64,000 nt of DNA. Origin: Candidatus Nitricoxidireducens bremensis (GTDB lineage Bacteria; Pseudomonadota; Gammaproteobacteria; Burkholderiales; Rhodocyclaceae). Below the pieces are notes generated by a model. The model ran no database searches and had not been told where the DNA came from. It worked only from the letters and a program-made list of their open reading frames with translations. Shown here one piece after another: positions 55,835 to 64,000 of this stretch; position 1 is the first letter of the stretch; each line of letters begins with the position of its first letter. The stretch covers positions 372,001 through 436,000 of the forward strand of contig JAOTRT010000002.1 of the NCBI GenBank assembly GCA_030247725.1, in the 5' to 3' direction. The position numbers and the translations under genes were made by a program.

Positions 55835-56830
55835 TCATTTCGCAGTGACAAGGAATGGCCGTGCGAACTCCGCCGTCAGCGGCGCCGCGGGCTCGTTGCA
55901 GTTGTGCAGGCAGTTGTGGCAGATGAGCCCCTTCAGGTCGCCGCCCAGATGGCGCCGGCGCAGTTCCACGAAGGCCGGGCTGGTCCATGCCTCGGCGATG
56001 GTGGAGTCGTGCAGGTCGGCGACGCAGAGGAAGTTCTGGTAGTCCACAACGCAGGCGGAGAGGAAGCCCTGGGGTGTCACCACGCAACGGAAGAAGGGGT
56101 CGGGGCACTTGCCGCCATGATGGGCGTGGGACAGGCTGCCGAGCAGGTTGTCTTTGTCCACTTCCTGGGTGGCGTTGTTCTCGTACATGTTGCCGCCCTG
56201 GTTGCTGCAGCCGCGCAGGTTGTTGTCGTCCGTGTAGGGCGCCAGCAGGTCCGCCAGAATGGGCCATTCGTCCTTGGTCTGTAGCGTCGGCACCATGCTG
56301 AAGTAGATGCCGAAGTGCCGCCCCGACTCCTCCCGGTAGCGGTGGAACCATTTGATGTGCCCGATCACCGCATCGAAGTCGTCGCGACCGTGCACCGCCT
56401 TGTAGGACTCACGCGTGCCAGCATTGACCGAGAACTTGACGCTGTCGAGACCAGCGTCCAGCACAGGCTTTGCACGCTCCGGCGTCGCCAGTGCGCCGTT
56501 GGTCGATATGAAAACGTACTTTATACCGGCCTTCTTGGCACGCTCGACAAAGCTGGCGAGGTGCTTGTGCATGAAGGGTTCGCCGGTGGCATGGAAGCCG
56601 ATGTCCTGGGTACCGTTGGCCGCGCACTCGTCAATCAGCCGGTAGGCCAGGTTCTTGTCCAGCAGCATCTTGTCGGCCATCTTCACGTTGGCGCAGAAGA
56701 CACAGCTATGGTTGCAGGCGCTGCAGATGTCGAAATAGACCTCGCGCGGGAAGGTCGGACGCTCCACCCATTGAACGTCCAGGCGCATCGCCCGCTTCTG
56801 GGAAAAGGTCGTCTGATCTTGTTGCGTCAT
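55835..56830 (-). CDS. Radical SAM/SPASM protein
   Basis: 331 residues from ATG 56830. Radical SAM cluster Cys39-x3-Cys43-x2-Cys46 (CNHSCVFC), FHATGEPFMHKH and SVNAGTRESY, then a Cys-rich C-terminal SPASM-like region (CPDPFFRCVV, ACVVDYQNFLC, CHNCLHNC) for auxiliary clusters. Clearly paralogous to the 60349 gene by shared motif order. Reaction unknown; its position between the aminotransferase and the cytidylyltransferase/phosphatase genes suggests nucleotide-sugar or keto-acid modification. Confidence 0.87.
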   Translation of the reverse strand: MTQQDQTTFSQKRAMRLDVQWVERPTFPREVYFDICSACNHSCVFCANVKMADKMLLDKNLAYRLIDECAANGTQDIGFHATGEPFMHKHLASFVERAKKAGIKYVFISTNGALATPERAKPVLDAGLDSVKFSVNAGTRESYKAVHGRDDFDAVIGHIKWFHRYREESGRHFGIYFSMVPTLQTKDEWPILADLLAPYTDDNNLRGCSNQGGNMYENNATQEVDKDNLLGSLSHAHHGGKCPDPFFRCVVTPQGFLSACVVDYQNFLCVADLHDSTIAEAWTSPAFVELRRRHLGGDLKGLICHNCLHNCNEPAAPLTAEFARPFLVTAK

Positions 56831-56917
56831 AGTCTGCTGATACCGGGGCAAGGGGCGAGCACAATAAAATATACGATTTCCAGGCCAAGAGTCCAGTTCC
56901 CGCGCCAAAATCTGGAA

Positions 56918-57589
56918 TTACTGACCGAATTCCCCGCCGGAAATGAGGGACTTAAGGCCGGCGACCGAAGGAAAACTCTCCACCTTTTGCAGGCTCTTCC
57001 ATTCGTCGAATTCCGTCCAGCCGCTGACAAACAGGAAGTCCAGGCCGGCGCCAGCGGCGGCTTCGTAGTCGAGGCGGGAATCGCCGAGAAAGAGGGCCGG
57101 CATAGCCACGTTTCCGGCAGATATCTCCCTGCCGAGGATGCGTGATTTCGTGTCCGGACTGCCGAAAATGCCGCCGTTGAACAGCTCCGCGATGCCGCGA
57201 TGGGAGAACAGCCAGCGCAGTTCCTCCTGGTCGCCGCCGGACACCACCAGCCAGCGGGACGCCGGCGTCGTCGCGCGCAGCGCCGCGAGCCCGGCGGCAA
57301 TCTCACACTCCAGCAGACCGCGGCGCACCTCGGCCGCGAAGCGGTCGAGCAACTCCTGCAACAGGACGGCATCCGGGGCGCGGCCGAGGATGCCACCGAT
57401 GAAGTGCTCGAACTTGCGGTAGCGCGAGACCCCACCGTGGCGGATATGGTAGGCCACCAGCGCCTCGGCGGCGGCCTCTCCGTGGGGTAGCGCTACCTGG
57501 CGAAAGGCCGCCGTCTTGACCCGGTTGGAGTCGAGGATGACGCCGTCGCAGTCGAAGACCAGGGTGGCGTAGGCGGCGAGCGGCCTCAT
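56918..57589 (-). CDS. HAD-superfamily phosphatase
   Basis: 223 residues from ATG 57589; a longer frame lies inside the cytidylyltransferase gene. Asp13-x-Asp15 in VFDCDGVILDSN is the nucleophile/acid pair, SGGD provides motif II and GDSRLDYEAA motif IV. Position after a KdsB-like gene suggests a KdsC-like role: dephosphorylating a keto-acid sugar phosphate before CMP activation. ATG overlaps the cytidylyltransferase stop (ATGA). Confidence 0.87.
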   Translation of the reverse strand: MRPLAAYATLVFDCDGVILDSNRVKTAAFRQVALPHGEAAAEALVAYHIRHGGVSRYRKFEHFIGGILGRAPDAVLLQELLDRFAAEVRRGLLECEIAAGLAALRATTPASRWLVVSGGDQEELRWLFSHRGIAELFNGGIFGSPDTKSRILGREISAGNVAMPALFLGDSRLDYEAAAGAGLDFLFVSGWTEFDEWKSLQKVESFPSVAGLKSLISGGEFGQ

Positions 57590-58317
57590 AGGCCCCTGGC
57601 GCGGATGATCGCCTCGGCGCGCGCCACGTCCTCCGGGACGTCGACGGCGCAGGAGTCGCTGGACAGTGGGACCATGCGCACCTCCCAGCCGATCTCGAGG
57701 AAGCGCAGGATCTCGATGTCCTCCACCGCCTCCAGGGGGGTCTTGCCGCCAGCGGCGGCGAACTCCTGCAGCGCCTGGCGCGGGAAGGCATAAACGCACA
57801 CCTGGCGCCAGGCGCGCACGTAGCCGTGCTCCTTGGTGGTCGGGATGGCGGCGCGAGACATATAGAGCAGGCGGCCATCGGCACGCATCACCACTTTCGG
57901 GATAGTGCCGCTGCGGAACTGCGTTTCGTCGTCGATGGCGCAGACGCCGTTGAGCACTTCGCCCGGATGCCGCTCCACCGCCGCGATGAACGCCTTCAGG
58001 TCGTCCGGATTGAACACCGGCTCGTCGCCCTGCACGTTGATGAAGACGTCGGCATCGAGGACGGCGGCGCACTCGGCCACCCGGTCGGTGCCGGTGCGGC
58101 AGGATGCCGGGGTCATCAGCGCGCGGATGCCGTGCCCCCGGCAGACGCGGGCCACCCGCTCGTCGTCGGTGGCGACGTGGATGCGTTCCGCCGGACAGGC
58201 CTTGAGGCACTGCCGGTAGGTGCGCACGATCATCGGCACGCCGCAAAGGCCCACCAGCGGCTTGCCGGGAAGGCGCGAAGACTCGTAGCGGGCGGGGATG
58301 ATGACTGCGTAGGTCAC
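57586..58317 (-). CDS. KdsB-like CMP-keto-acid cytidylyltransferase
   Basis: 243 residues from GTG 58317. IIPARYESSRLPGKPL (residues ~6-21) is the CTP-binding motif of CMP-Kdo synthetases, followed by NVQGDEP with the metal-binding Asp. Substrate is a 2-keto-3-deoxy sugar acid; true KdsB for LPS Kdo is normally elsewhere with lpxK, so this is likely a second enzyme for a special sugar. It overlaps both neighbours by 4 bases. Confidence 0.88.
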   Translation of the reverse strand: MTYAVIIPARYESSRLPGKPLVGLCGVPMIVRTYRQCLKACPAERIHVATDDERVARVCRGHGIRALMTPASCRTGTDRVAECAAVLDADVFINVQGDEPVFNPDDLKAFIAAVERHPGEVLNGVCAIDDETQFRSGTIPKVVMRADGRLLYMSRAAIPTTKEHGYVRAWRQVCVYAFPRQALQEFAAAGGKTPLEAVEDIEILRFLEIGWEVRMVPLSSDSCAVDVPEDVARAEAIIRARGL

Positions 58318-59933
58318 GGCGCCCCTTCGAGGGCATACACCGACGTCAGCGGGACATTGTAGCTGCTGGGCGTGACGGACACCAGTGGCGGCGCACCGAC
58401 CGCGTTGCCATAGGCATGCAGCAGCTTCTCCATCTCGATGTTACGTGGGTCGCCGGCCGGATAGCCGTCAAAACCTGCCAGCAGGATGTGCCTAGCCCCG
58501 CCGCCCGCCGCCAGGGCCATGGCATAAGCAATTACCAGGGGTGCCGGCACAATGCAGCCCGAGGCGGTGAACGAAAAGGTGTCGGGCTGCACCGCCAGTC
58601 CGAAGTCGAAGAGTTTCTTGGCGCTTAGCTCTTCCTTCAGCGCCGCCGGTAGCGCCGCCACCGGCGTGATCAGAGGCTGCGGCAGATTCAGATGCTTGTG
58701 GGTGTCGGCCAGCAGACTGACAGGATGACAGGCCACGCGTACATCAATCAAGTGGGACGCAATCGCTGTCTGGGTGTTTAGGGCGATGACAAAGGGCCGA
58801 TGCGCCTCGATCAGGCTTTCGATGGCCTGTCCATGGCGCGATACCGACGGCCCGGCTCCAAGAATGAGCACCTCACGGCCGCCGATCAGAGTACTTGCAT
58901 CCCAACTGCCCTCTACGCCCCGACTGAAGACGCTACGACTGGCCTCGAGCCGCTGGGAACTGAACTTCTTGCCGCCTTGACCGCGCAGATGGTCAATCAC
59001 TGCCAGGATGTCCTCATCGTCGTAGCGCGAATCGGCCACCATCTCCTGAACATAGCTCGGGTGGATGCCGTGCTTGCCGGCCAGGTAGTAGAAAGCGTTG
59101 GCGCCCCAGCCGTACTGCTTTTGCAGAGGGCGGAAGTACCTCGATATGGCAGCCAGCAGGGCCGGCGACAGCACCTTGCCGGGAATCTCCGACACAAGGT
59201 ATTCGGTCTGGGCGTTGCCGGCGCCGCGTCCCATGCCGGTGACGGTGCCGTCAATCCAGTTGACGTCGAGCGCCATGGCTGCCAAGGAATTGGTCATCGC
59301 CCGTCCCATGTTGTCGTGGGTGTGGATGCCGAGTTCCCCGCTCCAGGCCTGGCGCAGGGCACCAACGACCTCGGCCGTCTTGGCTGCGTCCATGCTGCCG
59401 AGACTATCGGCAAAATACAACACATCAAGCGGATAGCTGTTGGCGAGAGAAGCGGCAGCCTCGACCTCTTGCGGCGTACGGTCTGCCGCCTGCATCAGGT
59501 TGATGCCGACCTCATAGCCCCGCTCCTTGAGCCAGGCACAGCCCGGCAGCACCGCCTCAAACTCGGCGAAATGACTGGCGATGCGCACCAGGGTGACACG
59601 AGAATCCGTCGCCGGCGCGAACAGCCTGTCGAGGGCCGCAGCGACGCCGGCTGGATACTGAACCAGCTCAGCGGCATTGACCATGACACCGAGACGCACC
59701 TGCTCGGGGATATCGAAGCGCTCGATGAAGCGATCGGTGGTGTAGGCACAGCCGCCCTTGAAGCCCGTCTCATCGAGGCTGCGAAAGCCTAGTTCGACAT
59801 AGTCTGCGCGGATCGAAGCCATCGCTGCCAGATAGGCGGTGATCAGCGGTTCGTCGAAGTCCCAATCGTTGTAGTAGCCGCCGTCCCGCAGGGTGCAGTC
59901 GAGCAGTTTAACTGCACCAATACTTGAATCCAT
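58314..59933 (-). CDS. Two-domain protein: DRE-TIM aldolase/lyase fused to a DUF115-like domain
   Basis: 539 residues. Residues ~8-300 are an HMG-CoA-lyase/4-hydroxy-2-oxovalerate aldolase-like TIM barrel: LLDCTLRDGG at 10-19 with Arg16 and Asp17, and metal ligands His204 and His206 in HTHDN. Residues ~351-539 are a separate Rossmann-like domain (LILGAGPSVSRH ... ILLAGFDGYPAG) that recalls DUF115 and GT42 sialyltransferase-type folds. Suggested role: aldol addition of pyruvate or similar to make a 2-keto-3-deoxy acid for the coupled cytidylyltransferase and phosphatase. First gene of this module; no counterpart with known function is recognised. Confidence 0.82.
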   Translation of the reverse strand: MDSSIGAVKLLDCTLRDGGYYNDWDFDEPLITAYLAAMASIRADYVELGFRSLDETGFKGGCAYTTDRFIERFDIPEQVRLGVMVNAAELVQYPAGVAAALDRLFAPATDSRVTLVRIASHFAEFEAVLPGCAWLKERGYEVGINLMQAADRTPQEVEAAASLANSYPLDVLYFADSLGSMDAAKTAEVVGALRQAWSGELGIHTHDNMGRAMTNSLAAMALDVNWIDGTVTGMGRGAGNAQTEYLVSEIPGKVLSPALLAAISRYFRPLQKQYGWGANAFYYLAGKHGIHPSYVQEMVADSRYDDEDILAVIDHLRGQGGKKFSSQRLEASRSVFSRGVEGSWDASTLIGGREVLILGAGPSVSRHGQAIESLIEAHRPFVIALNTQTAIASHLIDVRVACHPVSLLADTHKHLNLPQPLITPVAALPAALKEELSAKKLFDFGLAVQPDTFSFTASGCIVPAPLVIAYAMALAAGGGARHILLAGFDGYPAGDPRNIEMEKLLHAYGNAVGAPPLVSVTPSSYNVPLTSVYALEGAP

Positions 59934-60348
59934 TAATTTTCATCCTCAACCTGTGTCAGCTTCAAATTTCCACAGCCAGTTCTTGGTTAATGCATCATTT
60001 TGGCAAACACACCAAATTAATTAGTCAAGATTTGGTTCGTTATAAACTATTGAAAGTCGAATAATAATGGCCTCCTCCAAGCTAATCACGGCAAACGGAA
60101 GCGATACTCAGAAAAGTACTAACCCCAAAAATTCCGGTCAGCAAAGAACGCTTAAGCTGCACAATACGTACTGCGCACGGCTTTTTAGTCGCGAGCAGCG
60201 CAGGGGAGATGACAAAGACTTTCGGCAACGACTTAACCAGCTATGGCGACTTCCGGCCCGCAGACACCCGCCGTTGCATTATCGCCTAGCCCTAAAAGAG
60301 CAACACAATCGGCGGAGAGGCGATTGCGGCTGAAGATGTGAGCCCGGA
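59934..60348. other. AT-rich intergenic stretch with no recognised gene
   Basis: 415 bases upstream of the aldolase gene and downstream of the 60349 radical SAM gene. Low GC in the left half. It should hold the promoter of the aldolase module, but I cannot place one convincingly. An 88-codon plus-strand frame at 60067-60333 lacks a ribosome-binding site and any familiar feature. Confidence 0.6.
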
Positions 60349-61443
60349 CTAAATGAAATTGACGTGCGGCACTGTGCCGGCGTACATCTGGAACAAATAT
60401 CGATTCACTTCATCCATCCTGCAGTTCTTGCGGCAATCCTTGATATCAAGTTCGTGTCGGACAAATTCAAAATTCTGCCGGCGCTGCTCTCCCTCCCAGA
60501 TTTCCTTGAATGATTGGTGGTTAACGTTGCCGTACTCAAACCGCGGATCTTGAAGATAGGCGCTACAACCATAAACTCGCCCATCTGTCATGATGTGCCC
60601 CCAGACAAAGGGGGTCGATAGACACTTCGTGTAGCGATCACGGTCATCGACGTATTTCCGCATCGTATTCGTCCGAAAAATCAGTGAAAACTGGTCTGTC
60701 GACATCGGACCGAGGCGATCGGCCATTCCAAGATACACTGTGTAGTCAACCTCCTGCTGATTTAGACTGTACAGATGCTGCGAGTAGGGCTTTACTATCA
60801 AGTAGTCGAGTCCCACCTCATCACGGCAAATTTTCGCTAGGGTCTCAACCTCCCCTGCATTTTCCGGGAGAAGAAGAATCTGAGCACCGATTGTGCAACT
60901 TAGGCTCTTGGCATTACGGTATGCCACAGCTCGTTTCATATTCTCGATAACTCGCGGGAAGTCGCGGTCGCGTGTCCTGTGTATCTTAGCGTATGTCTCG
61001 GGCGTGCCAGCGTTGATCGAAATCTTGATCCAAGACACATGTTGAATCGACCGTTGGACGAATTCCTCATTCATTACCGTGGCATTTGTTTGAAATGCCA
61101 TATCAATGCCAGATTGCTTGGTAAGTTCGACAATTTCGTTGATTTTCTTGTGCAGGAGCGGCTCGCCCTCACCCGCATACATCACGCTCTTGACGCCTAA
61201 CCGCCCCATCTCCGGCAAAAGGCGCTGGAGCATTTCCATTTGATACATGATCGGCTTATAGCCAATGTAATCGTAAGCACAGAACGTGCAACGGTGATTG
61301 CAGGCACCTACCGGCGACATTTCCATATAAATTGGATAAACACTCTTGGCCAAGCCCCAATCATCGCCGGCCGCCATCACATCTGCCACGCGGCGCGGAT
61401 GAAACATTATCTTGTGACTATCGATGCCAAATTTGTCGCTCAT
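60349..61443 (-). CDS. Radical SAM/SPASM protein (paralogue of the 55835 gene)
   Basis: 364 residues from ATG 61443. Radical SAM site Cys48-x3-Cys52-x2-Cys55 (CNHRCTFC), [20 protein letters not shown] and a C-terminal Cys-containing SPASM-like part ([25 protein letters not shown]). Motif order matches the 55835 protein, so the two are paralogues. AT-rich. The methyltransferase gene upstream ends 54 bases away. Substrate unknown. Confidence 0.86.
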   Translation of the reverse strand: MSDKFGIDSHKIMFHPRRVADVMAAGDDWGLAKSVYPIYMEMSPVGACNHRCTFCAYDYIGYKPIMYQMEMLQRLLPEMGRLGVKSVMYAGEGEPLLHKKINEIVELTKQSGIDMAFQTNATVMNEEFVQRSIQHVSWIKISINAGTPETYAKIHRTRDRDFPRVIENMKRAVAYRNAKSLSCTIGAQILLLPENAGEVETLAKICRDEVGLDYLIVKPYSQHLYSLNQQEVDYTVYLGMADRLGPMSTDQFSLIFRTNTMRKYVDDRDRYTKCLSTPFVWGHIMTDGRVYGCSAYLQDPRFEYGNVNHQSFKEIWEGEQRRQNFEFVRHELDIKDCRKNCRMDEVNRYLFQMYAGTVPHVNFI

Positions 61444-61497
61444 CAAACCACCCCGCTATGCGTACATTCATCCTACATTCGTAAAGCTTCGTCCAAC

Positions 61498-62346
61498 TTA
61501 GTCAACCTGCTTAGCCCGCTTATAAACAAGCAAACTCGTAGTGTAGGCCGATTTACTATCAGTATCGGTGACAGCATTCGCCTCATCACCAAGAGGGCGA
61601 ATCGCAAAAATCAGATCGAAGCCAGCCTTGGCAAACTGGTAGGTCCAGAACCGTGGATGATGGTCGTGCTCATTGATGACGCACACCACGATATTGCGGG
61701 ATACCCTGCTCAGTTCCCTCACGATCGGAAAGGACGGGTGTACTGTCTCGATTGTCGCCCCCCAAGTAAATACAACATCGTAGTGGCACGTAGGGGATTC
61801 CTTCAACAACTGCTGCCATAAGCCATGGTGTAACGTCGCGACGCGATAGGTATCCGGAAACCGTGTGCGAAACGTCTCGAACGCCGCCCCCATGGCCTCA
61901 AACCCATGGAGCCGATCAAAACCAAGTTTTTGAAAGAGATATAAGTGACGGCCGCTATTGCAGCCCACATCTAGAATGCTCTGCGACCTATCACCAATGA
62001 TTTCGCCGATTAGTCGGATCGTGTCCGTTGTACTTTGGTCGATCTGCACGAAATGGCTCGGGTCCTTACGCGCCCCCTTTGCCCCCTTGACCCACAAGTT
62101 CGCCTCAATAATCCGAGGCCAGAACCAAACCACCTTAAGGGCTACGCGCTTCAGGAACGATATTTTTGTTGTGCCCGACATGATACGGGCATAATCAATA
62201 TCCCTGATAACCCAAGGCCACAAAAATGGTAGCTGACAGAAGGTATTAACGACTTTCCGCCCAAAGACTGTCCAGCTTCCAAAACTGGATAGTGTGCGGT
62301 CGCTAATGAGCTTCGCTACTAGCGATCTAACTTCATCTCCTGGCAT
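61498..62346 (-). CDS. SAM-dependent methyltransferase
   Basis: 282 residues. Motif I SILDVGCNSGRHLYLFQKLGF (about residues 123-143) is a clear class I SAM-binding loop; YDVVFTWGATIETVHP lies at motif IV. A hydrophobic segment at about residues 35-50 may associate with the membrane. Likely O- or N-methylates a surface sugar. It starts 2 bases after the stop of the TIGR04372-like gene. Confidence 0.84.
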   Translation of the reverse strand: MPGDEVRSLVAKLISDRTLSSFGSWTVFGRKVVNTFCQLPFLWPWVIRDIDYARIMSGTTKISFLKRVALKVVWFWPRIIEANLWVKGAKGARKDPSHFVQIDQSTTDTIRLIGEIIGDRSQSILDVGCNSGRHLYLFQKLGFDRLHGFEAMGAAFETFRTRFPDTYRVATLHHGLWQQLLKESPTCHYDVVFTWGATIETVHPSFPIVRELSRVSRNIVVCVINEHDHHPRFWTYQFAKAGFDLIFAIRPLGDEANAVTDTDSKSAYTTSLLVYKRAKQVD

Positions 62347-62348
62347 GA

Positions 62349-63620
62349 TTAGTTCAACAAGTCTCGATGTAGGCGCAGGAAAGCTGCACCGATACGTGAG
62401 CGCACTTTGCCACGGAAGTATTTAGTGGGTACAAGCGACCAGAATTGAGCCTGTAGCTCCTCATCTTCCCGTGAAGGAATCCAAGAGCCATTCAGTCGAT
62501 TATCCAGTTCCATTACTGCTGCAGCGATCTCATCCGGAGTGTTGGGAATTAGTTCGATGCCAGCTTTCTCGTACTCCACCGAGCGTCCGAAGTCAGAAGC
62601 CCCCGTGGCAAATATTTCGCAGAAAGTCATGTAGCGATTTTCGGTCTTTAGCCAGTGGAGCTTCGGCAAAAAGATGCTTTGTGAATCAATATCCAGTACG
62701 GTTACCACGGGGGCAGTACTGACGAAACACTGCGGGCGCCGAAACGCAAGTGAAGGGCACATGATGCCCGATGCAGTACTCAAGAAAAACGCGCATCGGG
62801 AAGATAAATAGATATCCATGAAGTCTGACCGATAGGGACTACCAGCATAGTCGATAACTCCGGGGCGAGTAGGCCCCAGTGACTCTTTGACAGCCGATCC
62901 CATCCGTACCGCGACATATCCACGGTCGACCATTTTTTCCATTGCCGGAATCAGGCTAGCAATACTGGAGTCACGGTAATCATGGTAGTGCCAGTTTCCG
63001 GGGAATTTTTCTAGATAGGCAGCGTCACGAGAATGAAAACAAATAAATGGCTGCTTTTCCGAAATACCTAAGGCCGTGATAATGCGCCGTCCAGTTTCTT
63101 CTTCCTCTGGAGTAAATGTAAGATGAGGGGCCGCACGCTCTAAAACAGCTTGCGTAATCAGTTGATCTCGAAGAGGAATGTGAAAATCTGGGTGTGGAAT
63201 ACAATGGCGCTGCCCTGCGAGCCTCTGCGCCAACCACCGGACGGGGTCCACTATCCATTTTGAGTGGATATGGAGTATCCGCCCCCACATTGTTGCTAGT
63301 TGTTGGTTACAAACCGCTTCCGAAAAACACCAAATGTCAAGAAAAGGCCTCTCTGGCCGACCAATCCCCGCATCTAATCCGGAGAGGTACAACTCTGGAT
63401 GCAACGCAAAATGTCCAATGCGGTCACTGCGGAGTTGCCCAACCCGAACTACGATCCATCGCTGGATCACGACTATAGCCAAAAATAACAGCAATCCTAA
63501 TGGAAACGAAAGAATTAGTCGAATCTGTCGGAACAACCGCTTGGATAGCCTTTGCGCCTCTCCCCAGTCACCCGCCCTTATGGAAAGTATCCTTCTCTGA
63601 AGCCAGCCTATCATCTGCAA
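62349..63620 (-). CDS. TIGR04372-like putative glycosyltransferase
   Basis: About 423 residues; TTG 63620 or ATG 63614 can start it. One N-terminal span (residues ~34-54) followed by RVGQLRSDRIGHFALHPELYL, which I associate with the TIGR04372 family of surface-carbohydrate glycosyltransferases, and a C-terminal GT-B-like half (FLSTASGIMCPSLAFRRPQCFVSTAPV). The start abuts the carbamoyltransferase stop. AT-rich. Confidence 0.75.
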   Translation of the reverse strand: MQMIGWLQRRILSIRAGDWGEAQRLSKRLFRQIRLILSFPLGLLLFLAIVVIQRWIVVRVGQLRSDRIGHFALHPELYLSGLDAGIGRPERPFLDIWCFSEAVCNQQLATMWGRILHIHSKWIVDPVRWLAQRLAGQRHCIPHPDFHIPLRDQLITQAVLERAAPHLTFTPEEEETGRRIITALGISEKQPFICFHSRDAAYLEKFPGNWHYHDYRDSSIASLIPAMEKMVDRGYVAVRMGSAVKESLGPTRPGVIDYAGSPYRSDFMDIYLSSRCAFFLSTASGIMCPSLAFRRPQCFVSTAPVVTVLDIDSQSIFLPKLHWLKTENRYMTFCEIFATGASDFGRSVEYEKAGIELIPNTPDEIAAAVMELDNRLNGSWIPSREDEELQAQFWSLVPTKYFRGKVRSRIGAAFLRLHRDLLN

Positions 63621-64000
63621 TTAAGAAAACCTTCGCGGACTCTTGGCCTTAAGGACCAGGTAATTGCCAATCACCAATGCATCCAATCCTGTTCCCGCAA
63701 ATGTGGAAATGGCGTCCAGTGGCCCTTCGACGATAGGTTGTCCCTTTATATTGAAACTCGTGTTTAAAACAACCGGTAAGCCCGTGATTTTATCGAACTC
63801 AGTAATTAGCGCGTGATAGAGAGGGTTTGTGTCTTCATCAACGGTTTGCACTCTCCCGGTCCGATTCACGTGCGTGGTAGCTGGCAATTTTTCAGCCCAG
63901 GACTCTCGGACGTCAAATGCCATCGTCATAAATGGAGACGGGTAGTTGAGATCAAAAATATCTCTCGCTCGCTCATTGAGTACAGAGGGAGCAAACGGCC
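63621..64000 (-). CDS. NodU/CmcH-type carbamoyltransferase (N-terminus beyond window edge)
   Basis: C-terminal 125 or so residues of a carbamoyltransferase. Seen: PFAPSVLNERARDIF, SPFMTMAFDV, THVNRTGRVQTV, LPVVLNTSFNIKGQPIVEGPLDAISTF, all conserved in the YrdC-like C-terminal domain of NodU/TobZ enzymes, which transfer carbamoyl from carbamoyl phosphate to sugar hydroxyls. The catalytic N-terminal domain is outside the window. It adds O-carbamoyl groups to the list of decorations encoded by this island. Confidence 0.9.
   Translation of the reverse strand, partial: PFAPSVLNERARDIFDLNYPSPFMTMAFDVRESWAEKLPATTHVNRTGRVQTVDEDTNPLYHALITEFDKITGLPVVLNTSFNIKGQPIVEGPLDAISTFAGTGLDALVIGNYLVLKAKSPRRFS

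Noticed and set aside
60067..60333. 88-codon plus-strand frame in the gap before the aldolase gene
   Set aside because: No ribosome-binding site, basic and unstructured translation, no recognisable domain.

Overview
The window looks like a chromosomal segment of a high-GC (roughly 65%) betaproteobacterium, most likely of the Rhodocyclales. The reasons are an aerobic/denitrifier-type set of copper-protein genes, an accB-accC-prmA-zinc-ribbon-aroQ block, an ornithine-lipid olsBA pair, and an rpoH gene behind a CIRCE element. The taxonomic placement is inference from gene content and composition; there is no rRNA in the window.

Region 1 (1-10323, minus strand) is a copper-centred block. A long, translationally coupled operon runs from an SCO thioredoxin-like protein (7742) through a small secreted protein, an FtsX/MacB-like permease, an ABC ATPase, a polytopic membrane protein with Cys/His clusters, a TlpA-like lipoprotein, a Cys-rich zinc/copper-binding mini-protein, a Met-rich membrane protein and an HMA-like protein, and ends in a P1B copper ATPase cut by the left edge. 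A 415-base, repeat-rich spacer interrupts it between permease and ATPase. Upstream are a 60-residue membrane protein and an OprC/NosA-like TonB-dependent copper receptor.

Region 2 (10559-18029, plus) has a Sel1-repeat protein, a second TonB-dependent receptor with a BNR-repeat protein, a thioredoxin-like protein and a dedicated tonB-exbB-exbD set, then rpoH under a perfect CIRCE operator. Region 3 (18113-22858, minus) is a third TonB receptor with a DUF4198-like periplasmic protein, a NapH/NosR-like membrane ferredoxin and a DsbD-like transporter. Region 4 (23110-27836) is a heme-copper oxidase operon (subunits III, SCO, II, I) with a divergent dihaem cytochrome c4. All three TonB receptor promoters, and that of the small membrane protein at 7982, carry inverted sites GCGRC-N5-GYCGC ending 23-24 bases upstream of a -10 hexamer. 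This matches the published RegA/PrrA/RegR redox-regulator consensus as I recall it, so the block may be a redox/copper regulon.

Region 5 (27921-39993) is housekeeping: a TRIC-like channel, mpl, aroQ, accBC, prmA, a zinc-ribbon protein with 25 Glu-Pro repeats, a PfkB kinase, a glycine-zipper lipoprotein, olsBA, apaH and a family 9 glycosyltransferase.

Region 6 (39953-64000, minus) is a surface-polysaccharide island: a CapD/PglF-type epimerase, initiating sugar transferase, glycosyltransferases and epimerases, a CDP-6-deoxyhexose module (rfbF/rfbG, a cupin, a reductase-like SDR, no rfbH), and an unusual module that combines a two-domain DRE-TIM aldolase, a KdsB-like cytidylyltransferase, a HAD phosphatase, a HisC-like aminotransferase and radical-SAM enzymes. 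The latter reads as a route to a CMP-activated keto-acid sugar. Visibly AT-richer blocks (about 50400-55080 and 59934-64000) alternate with GC-rich ones, indicating mosaic acquisition; the right edge cuts a NodU-type carbamoyltransferase.
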